Positions 1 through 6,519 of a DNA stretch of 8,867 nt are shown here, in pieces. A model generated the notes under the pieces. The model saw nothing but the letters and a program-made list of their open reading frames with translations, was not told the origin of the DNA and did not search any database. Source of the stretch: Sulfurovum sp. (GTDB lineage Bacteria > Campylobacterota > Campylobacteria > Campylobacterales > Sulfurovaceae); assembly GCA_024763575.1 (NCBI GenBank), contig JANTFF010000018.1:1-8867 (forward strand), read 5' to 3'. How positions within the stretch are numbered: the stretch's first letter is position 1; every line of letters begins with the position of its first letter. Both the position numbers and the translations under genes were made by a program.

Positions 1-192
1 GAGGCCAAAAAGAAAAAAGAAGAAGAACAGAAAAAACAGGTTCAAATGGCAAAACAAGATAAAAAACAGCCACCTATTACAGATATGGAAGAGCGAAAAT
101 GGCAAAAAATGTTAAATAAAAAAGGTGTCAATACACTAATGTTACCACTAAATAATAAGGAGCATAAAAGAGATGAAACAAATCCTTGGTAA
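1..192 (+). CDS. C-terminal end of a BatC-like TPR/VWA-TPR protein (partial)
   Basis: An open frame enters from the left edge and gives 63 codons to a TAA stop. It begins with a Lys/Glu/Gln-rich stretch (about residues 1-23), then DMEERKWQKMLNKKGVNTLM and an Arg/Lys-rich tail ending DETNPW. An acidic/basic linker followed by an (M/L)EERKW-type tail is what I associate with the C-termini of TPR proteins of the Bat (Bacteroides aerotolerance) operon, either stand-alone BatC or VWA-TPR fusions. The frame overlaps the start of batD by 20 bases, which implies translational coupling and supports the assignment. TPR repeats themselves lie outside the window, so the identity rests on tail and context. 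Confidence 0.6.
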   Translation, partial: EAKKKKEEEQKKQVQMAKQDKKQPPITDMEERKWQKMLNKKGVNTLMLPLNNKEHKRDETNPW

Positions 193-1678
193 AATATTTT
201 TAATACTATTTCTAACTATAAATGGTTTTGCACAAATTACAGCATCGGTTAATCCACCAGTGATATATAAAGGAGATGTTGTCAATTTTATTATCTCTGC
301 TGATGGGGGGGATATTAATTTCCCTCAAATTCAAGAGATAGCAGGGTATCCAATTGTAGGTACATCATCATCACAATCTGTTAATATTATTAATGGAGAT
401 ATGACTAAAACTATATCTAAAACATATAGTTTCAGACCTGATAAACCAGTAACTATTCCACCACTTAGCATAACAGTAGATGGCAAATCATATAAAACTC
501 AAGAGTTAAAAGTAAGCGTACAAAAGCCAAATGCTAGTCAAAATGGTGACCCATTTGTAGTAGAGATGAAAATTAATAAAACTGAAGCTTTTGTAGGTGA
601 GGCTATTGATTTGAGTGTATCTTTTAAACGAAAACTAAACGCTAGAGTGAATAAGCTTCAACTAAGCGACCCAAAACTAGAAGATTTTTGGGTAAAAAAG
701 GTAGATAAACAGACTCAATCAAGCGAGGGTGATTATATTGTAGAGACAGTACATTATCAGATATTCCCTCAAAAATCAGGTGAGTATAAAATCCCTGCTA
801 TAGAAGCAATGATAGGAGTAGTGCAAAGAAATAGAGGAGGTGGAGTTTTTGATGACCCATTTTTTAGTGCATTTAACCAACAGCTAAATTGGAAAAAGAT
901 ATATTCAAATAGTTTGAATATCAAAGTAAAACCTCTACCAAATGGATTAGAACTATATGGTAAATATCAAATCCAAGCTAAAGTTGATAAACAAAAAGTT
1001 CATGCCAATAAACCTGTAAATCTAACTATAAATATACAAGGAGAAGGTAATATAGATGATGTCAAAAAGTTTAATCCAACGATAGATAATACTATAGTAT
1101 ATGCTGATGAGCCTAAAATTACATCTAGTTTAGTAGGTGGTGTATATAGAGGAAAATTCACTCAAAAGATAGCTATTATAGCAGACCAAAATTTTACAAT
1201 TCCATCTATGGAACTAAAATATTTTAACAAAGATACCAAAGAGGTTAAAACAGTCTCAACTAAACCAATAGATATAGAGGTAATTGGAGGAGGCAAAGGT
1301 ATTACCAAACCATCATCTGTAGAAGTAAGCCCAAGTCAAACTATTCAAGCTCCTACAACTCCACAAACTATTATTAAAAAAGAGATACTTAAAGAGGATG
1401 GATATATCAAATATCTATTTTTGGCACTAGGATTTATATTGGGTGCATTATCTGTTTATAGCTTTAATATATTTCAAAATAGAGTAGGGCAAAAAGAGAA
1501 TGATATAGTCAAAATGATTAGAAAAGCTAAAAGTGACAAAGTACTATTTGAGATACTACTTCCATATGCTAAAAAAGATAAAGTAATCACTAATGTTTTG
1601 AATAAATTAGAAGCCAATATATATAAAGGTGCTAAAAATCAGATAGATAAAGAGGAACTGATGGAGGTTTTTGAGTAA
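173..1678 (+). CDS. batD: BatD-family oxygen-tolerance protein
   Basis: The 501-residue protein is built like BatD. It has an N-terminal signal peptide (about residues 1-20, hydrophobic core KIFLILFLTI, likely cleavage after GFA) and a long beta-rich extracytoplasmic region of repeated Ig-like segments (about 22-370), with the family-typical opening SVNPPVIYKGD. A GEGNIDDV motif lies near 290-297. A low-complexity Ser/Pro/Thr linker (375-400) precedes one transmembrane helix (about 411-433) and a short charged cytoplasmic tail. Bat proteins form a membrane-associated complex with MoxR ATPase and VWA proteins; their exact role (aerotolerance, envelope stress) is not firmly established. An AAGGAG ribosome site at 157-162, 10 bases before ATG, supports this start. 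The upstream gene end overlaps it, so it belongs to the bat operon coming in from the left. Confidence 0.82.
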   Translation: MKQILGKIFLILFLTINGFAQITASVNPPVIYKGDVVNFIISADGGDINFPQIQEIAGYPIVGTSSSQSVNIINGDMTKTISKTYSFRPDKPVTIPPLSITVDGKSYKTQELKVSVQKPNASQNGDPFVVEMKINKTEAFVGEAIDLSVSFKRKLNARVNKLQLSDPKLEDFWVKKVDKQTQSSEGDYIVETVHYQIFPQKSGEYKIPAIEAMIGVVQRNRGGGVFDDPFFSAFNQQLNWKKIYSNSLNIKVKPLPNGLELYGKYQIQAKVDKQKVHANKPVNLTINIQGEGNIDDVKKFNPTIDNTIVYADEPKITSSLVGGVYRGKFTQKIAIIADQNFTIPSMELKYFNKDTKEVKTVSTKPIDIEVIGGGKGITKPSSVEVSPSQTIQAPTTPQTIIKKEILKEDGYIKYLFLALGFILGALSVYSFNIFQNRVGQKENDIVKMIRKAKSDKVLFEILLPYAKKDKVITNVLNKLEANIYKGAKNQIDKEELMEVFE

Positions 1679-1720
1679 GAGTTTTAAATATACTAAATAT
1701 AGATAAAAACTTATTTAAGT

Positions 1721-1726
1721 TATAAT
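1721..1726 (+). promoter_or_regulatory. Probable -10 box of the serB promoter
   Basis: A perfect TATAAT lies 34 bases before the serB ATG in the 82-base gap after batD, preceded by an AT-rich stretch with T-runs. Campylobacterota sigma70 promoters typically depend on the -10 box with little -35 conservation. No terminator hairpin is visible after batD, so some read-through from bat is also possible. Confidence 0.6.
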
Positions 1727-1760
1727 CTTATTAAAATTTAACACATAGGTATTATAAAAA

Positions 1761-2384
1761 ATGAAATTAGCAGTATTTGATTTTGACTCAACACTAATGG
1801 ATGGTGAGACTATAGATTTTTTAGCAAAGCCATTAGGATTAGAGGAAAAAGTAGCAAGTATTACAGAAAGAGCAATGGCAGGAGAGTTAGATTTTTTTGA
1901 CTCTCTATCTACTCGGGTCGCACTATTAGAAGGTTTAGAAAAATCAAAAGTAGAACAGATTTGTCAAAATTTACCAATGATGAATGGAGCTACAGAGGTA
2001 GTAGCAGGACTAAAAGAGAGAGGATATAAAGTTATCTGTTTTTCAGGAGGTTTTAGAACAGCTACCTATCTAGCTTGTAAAAAACTTGGAATTGATGCAG
2101 ATTTTTCAAATGTATTGCATGAAAAAAATGGAATACTTACAGGTAAAGTAGGTGGAGATATGATGTTTGGTTTCTCTAAAGGTGATATGCTACAGAGACT
2201 TCAAAATATATTAGGTATAGGTAGAGAAGATACACTAGTAGTTGGAGATGGAGCTAATGATTTGAGTATGTTTGAGTTTGCTGATACTAGAGTTGCTTTT
2301 TGTGCTAAACCTATACTCAAAGAGTCTGCTACTCATATAGTAGATACTAAAGATTTACGAGAGATTTTAAAAATTTCGATATAA
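1761..2384 (+). CDS. serB: Phosphoserine phosphatase (HAD-superfamily)
   Basis: This cytoplasmic HAD hydrolase of 207 residues has the short form of SerB without an ACT domain. Motif I is FDFDSTLMDGETID with nucleophile D7 and acid/base D9. Motif II is CFSGGF with S95. Motif III is GFSKGDML with K140. Motif IV is GDGANDLSM with D163 and D167 binding magnesium. The helical cap between residues 15 and 75, with E17 after the DxDST loop, is as expected for phosphoserine specificity. It would catalyse the last step of serine synthesis, phosphoserine to serine. The ribosome site is weak (AGG at 1747-1749), but the ATG starts directly at motif I as in the family. Another HAD-IB phosphatase is possible but less likely. 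Confidence 0.87.
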   Translation: MKLAVFDFDSTLMDGETIDFLAKPLGLEEKVASITERAMAGELDFFDSLSTRVALLEGLEKSKVEQICQNLPMMNGATEVVAGLKERGYKVICFSGGFRTATYLACKKLGIDADFSNVLHEKNGILTGKVGGDMMFGFSKGDMLQRLQNILGIGREDTLVVGDGANDLSMFEFADTRVAFCAKPILKESATHIVDTKDLREILKISI

Positions 2385-2385
2385 T
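2380..2385 (+). promoter_or_regulatory. Possible -10 box of mogA overlapping the serB stop
   Basis: TATAAT overlaps the last codons of serB, 24 bases before the mogA ATG. The preceding bases are T/A-rich. Spacing resembles the other TATAAT boxes of this window (24-34 bases from the start codon), so mogA may have its own promoter as well as read-through from serB. Confidence 0.45.
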
Positions 2386-2409
2386 CTCCCAAAAATTTTA
2401 GGATAGATA

Positions 2410-2943
2410 ATGGATAAAATTAAAATAGGTGTAGTAACTACAAGTGATAGAGCTAGTGAAGGTATATATGAAGATATTTCAGGTGTAGCAATTATGGATA
2501 CAATGAAAGAGTATCTACTAAATGAGTGTGAGTATGAGTATAGATGTATTCCTGATGAACAACCTGTTATTGAAACAACTCTAATTCAACTAGCTAGAGA
2601 GCATAATTGCGATTTGATTGTAACTACAGGTGGAACAGGTCCAGCTCCTAGAGATGTAACTACAGAAGCTACTGAAAATGTTTGTAGTAAATTATTACCA
2701 GGTTTTGGAGAGCAGATGAGGGCAGTAAGTTTACAATATGTTCCAACAGCAATATTATCAAGACAAACAGCAGGTATTTGTAACGGTTCTTTGATTATTA
2801 ATCTACCAGGTAAACCAAAATCAATAAGAGAGTGTCTTGATGCTGTTTTTCCTGCTGTTCCATACTGTATTGATTTGATAGGTGGTTCATATATGGAAGC
2901 CAATGAAGAGGTTATTAAAATTTTTAGACCAAAGGCTAAATAA
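2410..2943 (+). CDS. mogA: Molybdopterin adenylyltransferase
   Basis: The 177-residue protein aligns with MogA. It opens IKIGVVTTSDR and carries the molybdopterin-binding TTGGTG loop (residues 72-77) followed by PAPRDVTTEA. It then has PGFGEQMR (97-104) and NLPGKPKSIRE (131-141). D49 and D82 fall at the positions of the catalytic aspartates of E. coli MogA. The enzyme adenylates molybdopterin to MPT-AMP, which MoeA then uses for molybdate insertion, so it serves molybdoenzymes such as nitrate reductase or formate dehydrogenase. An AGGATAG ribosome site lies at 2400-2406, and the gap to serB is 25 bases. MoaB is a close homolog, but the motif set and the matching D49/D82 positions favour MogA. 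Confidence 0.86.
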   Translation: MDKIKIGVVTTSDRASEGIYEDISGVAIMDTMKEYLLNECEYEYRCIPDEQPVIETTLIQLAREHNCDLIVTTGGTGPAPRDVTTEATENVCSKLLPGFGEQMRAVSLQYVPTAILSRQTAGICNGSLIINLPGKPKSIRECLDAVFPAVPYCIDLIGGSYMEANEEVIKIFRPKAK

Positions 2944-3152
2944 TGGATATAGCATTTATAGAAAAAAAAATAAAAGAGATAACCTCTGAATTAGAAAAAG
3001 AGGTTATGCAAGTTTTAATGGATGATAGTTTAGACAAAAAACAGACAAATCTACACATGAAACCTTTAACTTCTACAAAAAAGATTTTGGAAAATGCACT
3101 AGATAGTATAAAAATGGTAAATAAACTAGGTAAAGAGGAATTAGAGAAATGA
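2943..3152 (+). CDS. Small helical protein of unknown function, coupled to mogA
   Basis: A 69-codon ORF starts inside the mogA stop (TAATG, one-base overlap), which is a typical translational-coupling arrangement. The product is highly charged and Lys/Glu-rich with no signal peptide, membrane segment or cysteine. Heptad-like spacing of hydrophobic residues in 1-26 and again in 45-68 suggests two amphipathic helices or a short coiled coil, separated by a polar linker around residues 30-43. I do not recognise the family. I considered an exodeoxyribonuclease VII small subunit because of size and helicity, but its signature is absent. The coupling and normal codon use support a real gene. Confidence 0.62.
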   Translation: MDIAFIEKKIKEITSELEKEVMQVLMDDSLDKKQTNLHMKPLTSTKKILENALDSIKMVNKLGKEELEK

Positions 3153-3176
3153 TAGGTGGATTATTATTTATTTAGC

Positions 3177-3193
3177 GTGGGTTAAAAACCCAC
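3177..3193. terminator. Hairpin between convergent genes, possible terminator
   Basis: A perfect 7-bp stem, GTGGGTT and AACCCAC, with an AAA loop sits between the 69-codon gene (+) and the SulP gene (-), 8 bases from the latter's stop. It is the only GC-containing hairpin in the gap and is placed to stop transcription from either side. Neither side has a clean U-tract, so it is a weak or atypical terminator. Confidence 0.5.
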
Positions 3194-3200
3194 TAAAAAT

Positions 3201-4784
3201 TTAAATATTTACAGCTACTTTATAAGTAGGGTCATCCTCTTCATAAGCACAAAATGGACCAGCAACTTTTAAAACTTTTTTACAATCTTCTGACAAATGT
3301 CTAAGTGTTAACTTCTTTCCAACTTTTTTATATTTATCAGTCAAAGCATCAATCGCTTCAGCTCCTGAACTATCCATAACTCTAGCATTTCTAAAATCTA
3401 TAATAACTTCACTAGGGTCATTATCTACATCAAATTGCTCATAAAAAGATGTAACAGAACCAAAAAATAGAGGACCATCTAATCTATATACCTTTTTATT
3501 ATTATCATCATAATCAACTCTTGCATATATTTTGGCATGTTTCCAAGCAAATACCAATGCAGAGATAATAATACCTGCAATAACAGCCACGGCTAAATCA
3601 AAGAATATAGTAATAATAGTCACTACAACCAATACAAAAGCGTCTGAAATAGGCATATATTTAATTCGTTTAAGTGATGAAAATTCAAATGTTCCAATAC
3701 TTACCATAAACATAATACCAACTAAAACTGCCACTGGTATAGAAGCAATAACATTAGAGAAACTAACTACCAAAATAATCAATAAAACAGATGCCGTAAA
3801 AGATGATAATCGTCCAAGACCACCAGATGTAAAGTTAATAACACTCTGACCAATCATAGCACATCCTGCCATACCACCAAATAGTCCAGAGGTTGTATTT
3901 CCTAATCCCAAAGCTACACACTCTCTATTACCTGAACCTCTATTTCCTCCCATCTCATCCAATACAGATAAAGTTAATAGCGATTCAATCAATCCAACCA
4001 AAGCTACAATAACAGCAGTAGGCAAAATAATCATCATGGAATTAAAACTAAATAGAGTAGATAGTGGAGGTACAAATGATGGAAAAGATACATGAGATAA
4101 GTTTGCTAAATCTCCAACAGTCTTAGTATCAATATTGAAAAAATAGACAACTAGAGTAATTACAATAATACTAACAAGTCCAGCAGGAACAGCTTTTGTA
4201 ACTTTTGGTAAAAACTGCATAGTTGCCATAGTAATAGCAATAATAATATACATTATGTAATTCTCTGAAAAACTAGCTTGAACAATATCTATCCAACTAT
4301 AATATTGCTCTATATTTTTTGGTTCTAAAAACTTAAGTTGAGCCAAAGCAATAACGATAGCTAAACCATTAACAAATCCAAAAAGGGCAGGTTGTGGAAC
4401 TAAACGAATAAATTTACCCATTTTAAGTAAGCCTATAAATATTTGAATGAGACCAGCAATAATAGAAGTGAGTAAAATATAGTGCAATATCATTATAGAT
4501 AAAGCCTCTTTATCTAATTGAGGGTATAAATGAGCCACAGATATGCCAAGTGAAACAAATACAACAGCCACTGAACCAGTAGCTCCTGAAATCATACCAG
4601 GTTTACCACCTAAAATAGAGGTAATAAGACCAATAATAAATGCACCATAAAGTCCAACTACAGGTGAGACTCCTGCAATAAATGAAAAAGCGATTGCTTC
4701 AGGTATTAAAGCAACTGCAACTAATGCTCCTGATAAAATATCATTTTTGATATTTTGTGTAGAGTAATTTTGAAGATTAAACAA
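3201..4784 (-). CDS. SulP-family inorganic anion transporter with STAS domain
   Basis: This 527-residue inner-membrane protein has the SulP layout. A hydrophobic multi-helix core spans about residues 15-415. It includes the conserved opening GALVAVALIPEAIAFSFIAG, the loop GATGSVAVV (67-75) and the segment GGMAGCAMIGQSVINFTSGG (303-322). A cytoplasmic C-terminal STAS domain (about 430-525) contains VIIDFRNARVMDSSGAEAI with DSSG at 471-474. SulP proteins carry sulfate, bicarbonate or other anions, and the substrate cannot be told from sequence. The start is TTG: an AAGGA site (4795-4791) lies 6 bases upstream, the frame upstream has no ATG before a stop at 4844, and the TTG gives a normal N-terminus. 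It follows the tRNA operon on the same strand. Confidence 0.88.
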   Translation of the reverse strand: MFNLQNYSTQNIKNDILSGALVAVALIPEAIAFSFIAGVSPVVGLYGAFIIGLITSILGGKPGMISGATGSVAVVFVSLGISVAHLYPQLDKEALSIMILHYILLTSIIAGLIQIFIGLLKMGKFIRLVPQPALFGFVNGLAIVIALAQLKFLEPKNIEQYYSWIDIVQASFSENYIMYIIIAITMATMQFLPKVTKAVPAGLVSIIVITLVVYFFNIDTKTVGDLANLSHVSFPSFVPPLSTLFSFNSMMIILPTAVIVALVGLIESLLTLSVLDEMGGNRGSGNRECVALGLGNTTSGLFGGMAGCAMIGQSVINFTSGGLGRLSSFTASVLLIILVVSFSNVIASIPVAVLVGIMFMVSIGTFEFSSLKRIKYMPISDAFVLVVVTIITIFFDLAVAVIAGIIISALVFAWKHAKIYARVDYDDNNKKVYRLDGPLFFGSVTSFYEQFDVDNDPSEVIIDFRNARVMDSSGAEAIDALTDKYKKVGKKLTLRHLSEDCKKVLKVAGPFCAYEEDDPTYKVAVNI

Positions 4785-4812
4785 TAAAATTCCTTTATAA
4801 AGTAATGATGGA

Positions 4813-4818
4813 ATTTTA
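4813..4818 (-). promoter_or_regulatory. Possible -10 box of the SulP gene
   Basis: TAAAAT on the minus strand (within TGTTAAAATTCC) lies 28 bases before the TTG start, in the 72-base gap after tRNA-Gly. It differs from TATAAT at one base, and no clear -35 is seen. It may act together with read-through from the tRNA promoter. Confidence 0.35.
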
Positions 4819-4856
4819 ACATATTTGATAAGTATTGTTGATTAAAATTGAAGTAG

Positions 4857-4933
4857 TGGAGCGGGAAACGGGACTCGAACCCGCGACCCTCAGCTTGGAA
4901 GGCTGACGCTCTAGCCAACTGAGCTATTCCCGC
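4857..4933 (-). tRNA. tRNA-Gly(TCC)
   Basis: On the minus strand a full cloverleaf folds. The acceptor is GCGGGAA with TTCCCGC. The anticodon arm is TCAGC-CTTCCAA-GCTGA with anticodon TCC. The T arm is GCGGG-TTCGAGT-CCCGT (one G-U at 49-65). Discriminator is U and CCA is encoded. It is the last gene of the tRNA operon, 29 bases after the second fMet gene. Confidence 0.95.
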
Positions 4934-4962
4934 GTCCTAATTGTAAGTTTTTAATTTTATAT

Positions 4963-5039
<77 letters not shown>

Positions 5040-5053
5040 ATATTTAATAAACT

Positions 5054-5130
<77 letters not shown>

Positions 5131-5141
5131 ATATTTATTAG

Positions 5142-5216
5142 TGGATGGGGTAGAGGGATTCGAACCCCCGAATAACGGTACCAAAAACCGTTGCCTTACC
5201 GCTTGGCCATACCCCA
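5142..5216 (-). tRNA. tRNA-Gln(TTG)
   Basis: The first gene of the tRNA operon folds with acceptor TGGGGTA against TACCCCA. The anticodon arm is ACGGT-TTTTGGT-ACCGT with anticodon TTG. The T arm is GGGGG-TTCGAAT-CCCTC, and CCA is encoded. It keeps the U1-A72 pair, but the discriminator is U rather than the G73 used by E. coli GlnRS. This fits, but does not prove, charging through the Glu-tRNA(Gln) amidotransferase (GatCAB) route usual in Campylobacterota. Confidence 0.94.
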
Positions 5217-5249
5217 ATACTTTGTTACACTTTAGTTTGTGTGGACGGC

Positions 5250-5278
5250 ATTATAGACAAAATTTGAATTAATGTCAA
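5250..5278 (-). promoter_or_regulatory. Consensus sigma70 promoter of the tRNA operon
   Basis: On the minus strand TTGACA (5278-5273) and TATAAT (5255-5250) are both perfect and separated by exactly 17 bases. The discriminator that follows is GC-rich (GCCGTCC), as at stable-RNA promoters under stringent control. The likely transcription start is near 5242, giving a leader of about 26 bases before tRNA-Gln. Confidence 0.9.
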
Positions 5279-5299
5279 GGGTTTCTATTAAAAAAATAG

Positions 5300-5305
5300 T
5301 ATAAT
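5300..5305 (+). promoter_or_regulatory. -10 box of the ribBA promoter
   Basis: A perfect TATAAT lies 32 bases before the ribBA ATG, downstream of an A-run. A start near 5312 would give a leader of only about 25 bases, too short for an FMN riboswitch. Its -35 region would overlap that of the divergent tRNA promoter. Confidence 0.65.
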
Positions 5306-5337
5306 AACGACAATTTCTAAAAAAAGGTAAAAAATAT

Positions 5338-6369
5338 ATGTTAAATGAAGCATTAAAAAGAGTAGATAGAGCTATATCAGAGATAAAAAAAGGTCGTATG
5401 GTTATTATGATGGATGATGAAGATAGAGAGAATGAAGGTGATTTAGTTTATGCTGCTACTTTTTCTACTCCTGAACTTGTAAACTTCATGGCAAAAGAGG
5501 CTAGAGGGCTTATATGTACACCTGTAACTAGAGCCATTGCCAAAAAATTGCATCTAATACCTATGGTTGATAACAATATCTCTAATCATGAGACAGCATT
5601 TACAGTATCTATTGATTCTACTACAGCTGATACTGGTATATCTGCTATAGAGAGAGATGATTGTATCTCTAAACTTGCTAATCCATTAACAAATCCTGAA
5701 GATTTTGTTAGACCTGGTCATATATTTCCTTTAATAGCTAAAGATGGTGGAGTATTGGTAAGAACTGGTCACACAGAGGGTTCTGTAGATATATGTAAAC
5801 TTGCAGGTCTTGCACCTATTGGTGTTATATGTGAAATTATCAAAGATGATGGAACAATGGCACGGCATGATGACCTTGAAATATTTTCTCAAAAACATAA
5901 TATGCCTATAGTTTATATTTCTGATTTAGTTGAATATCGTTTAGCCAATGAAAAGTTAGTAGAGTGTGTTAATAAAAAAGAGATGACCTTGATGGGTATG
6001 CAAGTAGAAAAGATAAATTATGAAGACCATTTAGGACGAATTCACAAAGTTATTAAATTTGGAGATATAGATAGTATTGCCAATGTCAAATTTCATAATG
6101 TAGGATTAGATGTTGATTTGATTATAAATTCAAATAGTTTTGATACTATGAAAAACTCATTAGATTACCTAAAAGCCAATGGAGGAATACTTATCTTTTT
6201 GGATACAAAAGTAATATCCAAGGAACAAGCAAAAGAGTTTGGAGTAGGGGCTCAAATTCTAAAAGATTTGGGTGTAAAAGATATTAGACTGCTCACATCT
6301 AATTTAGAGACAGAGTTTGTAGGATTATCAGGGTTTGGATTAGATGTTGTAGAAAAGATAAAGTTATAA
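5338..6369 (+). CDS. ribBA: 3,4-dihydroxy-2-butanone-4-phosphate synthase with degenerate GTP cyclohydrolase II-like domain
   Basis: Residues 1-205 form a complete RibB domain. It has the acidic metal/substrate loop DDEDRENEGD (26-35), RPGHIFPL (125-132), GHTEGSVDICKLAGL (144-158) and E166 in GVICEI. This half makes the four-carbon precursor of riboflavin from ribulose 5-phosphate. Residues 206-343 resemble RibA only at the end: FGVGAQILKDLGVKDIRLLT and LSGFGLDVVEKI. The zinc-binding cysteine cluster and nucleotide site expected before it are missing, with no cysteine between 211 and 343. GTP cyclohydrolase II activity is therefore unlikely, and a separate ribA should exist elsewhere. Length (343) is short for an active RibBA (about 400). 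AAAGG at 5323-5327 sits 10 bases before ATG. A terminator follows the gene, so it is probably monocistronic. Confidence 0.88.
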   Translation: MLNEALKRVDRAISEIKKGRMVIMMDDEDRENEGDLVYAATFSTPELVNFMAKEARGLICTPVTRAIAKKLHLIPMVDNNISNHETAFTVSIDSTTADTGISAIERDDCISKLANPLTNPEDFVRPGHIFPLIAKDGGVLVRTGHTEGSVDICKLAGLAPIGVICEIIKDDGTMARHDDLEIFSQKHNMPIVYISDLVEYRLANEKLVECVNKKEMTLMGMQVEKINYEDHLGRIHKVIKFGDIDSIANVKFHNVGLDVDLIINSNSFDTMKNSLDYLKANGGILIFLDTKVISKEQAKEFGVGAQILKDLGVKDIRLLTSNLETEFVGLSGFGLDVVEKIKL

Positions 6370-6383
6370 TAACTTTTTGTATC

Positions 6384-6419
6384 AATTAGGACTAAAATAG
6401 TCTTAATTAGATTTTTTTT
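6384..6419 (+). terminator. Rho-independent terminator of ribBA
   Basis: A 9-bp stem (AATTAGGAC at 6384-6392 with GTCTTAATT at 6400-6408, one G-U) with a 7-base loop is followed after three bases by eight Ts (6412-6419). It starts 15 bases after the ribBA stop. Confidence 0.82.
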
Positions 6420-6470
6420 ATAGGATATATTCAATTTTACTTATTTTTATGATAAACTTACTTCTATAAC

Positions 6471-6495
6471 TTTTGGATTACTGTATAATCCAAAA
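6471..6495 (+). promoter_or_regulatory. acs promoter: -10 box inside a perfect inverted repeat (putative operator)
   Basis: TTTTGGATTA (6471-6480) and TAATCCAAAA (6486-6495) are exact inverted copies separated by CTGTA. A perfect TATAAT (6484-6489) lies within the dyad, 30 bases before the acs ATG. With a start near 6496 the dyad would be at about -26 to -1 and so not transcribed, which favours a DNA operator over an RNA hairpin. No T-run follows it, so it is not a terminator. Confidence 0.55.
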
Positions 6496-6519
6496 AAACA
6501 AATAAAAGGAAATATTAAC

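Noticed and set aside
2586..2903. Open frame of 105 codons on the - strand
   Set aside because: It is antisense to mogA, which has full family motifs.
2943..3152. Exodeoxyribonuclease VII small subunit
   Set aside because: The size and helicity fit, but the family's paired-helix signature (LE-x-IV-x-x-LE and following) is absent.
3532..3849. Open frame of 105 codons on the + strand
   Set aside because: It lies wholly inside the SulP gene on the opposite strand, and its Ile/Thr-rich composition mirrors the membrane helices.
4721..4918. Open frame of 65 codons on the - strand
   Set aside because: It runs through tRNA-Gly and into the SulP gene in another frame, so it is not coding.
5306..5337. 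FMN riboswitch upstream of ribBA
   Set aside because: The likely leader is about 25 bases; the conserved multi-helix FMN aptamer cannot fit and is not seen between 5217 and 5337.
6252..6434. Open frame of 60 codons on the - strand
   Set aside because: It is antisense to the ribBA end and its terminator, with low-complexity Asn/Ser composition.
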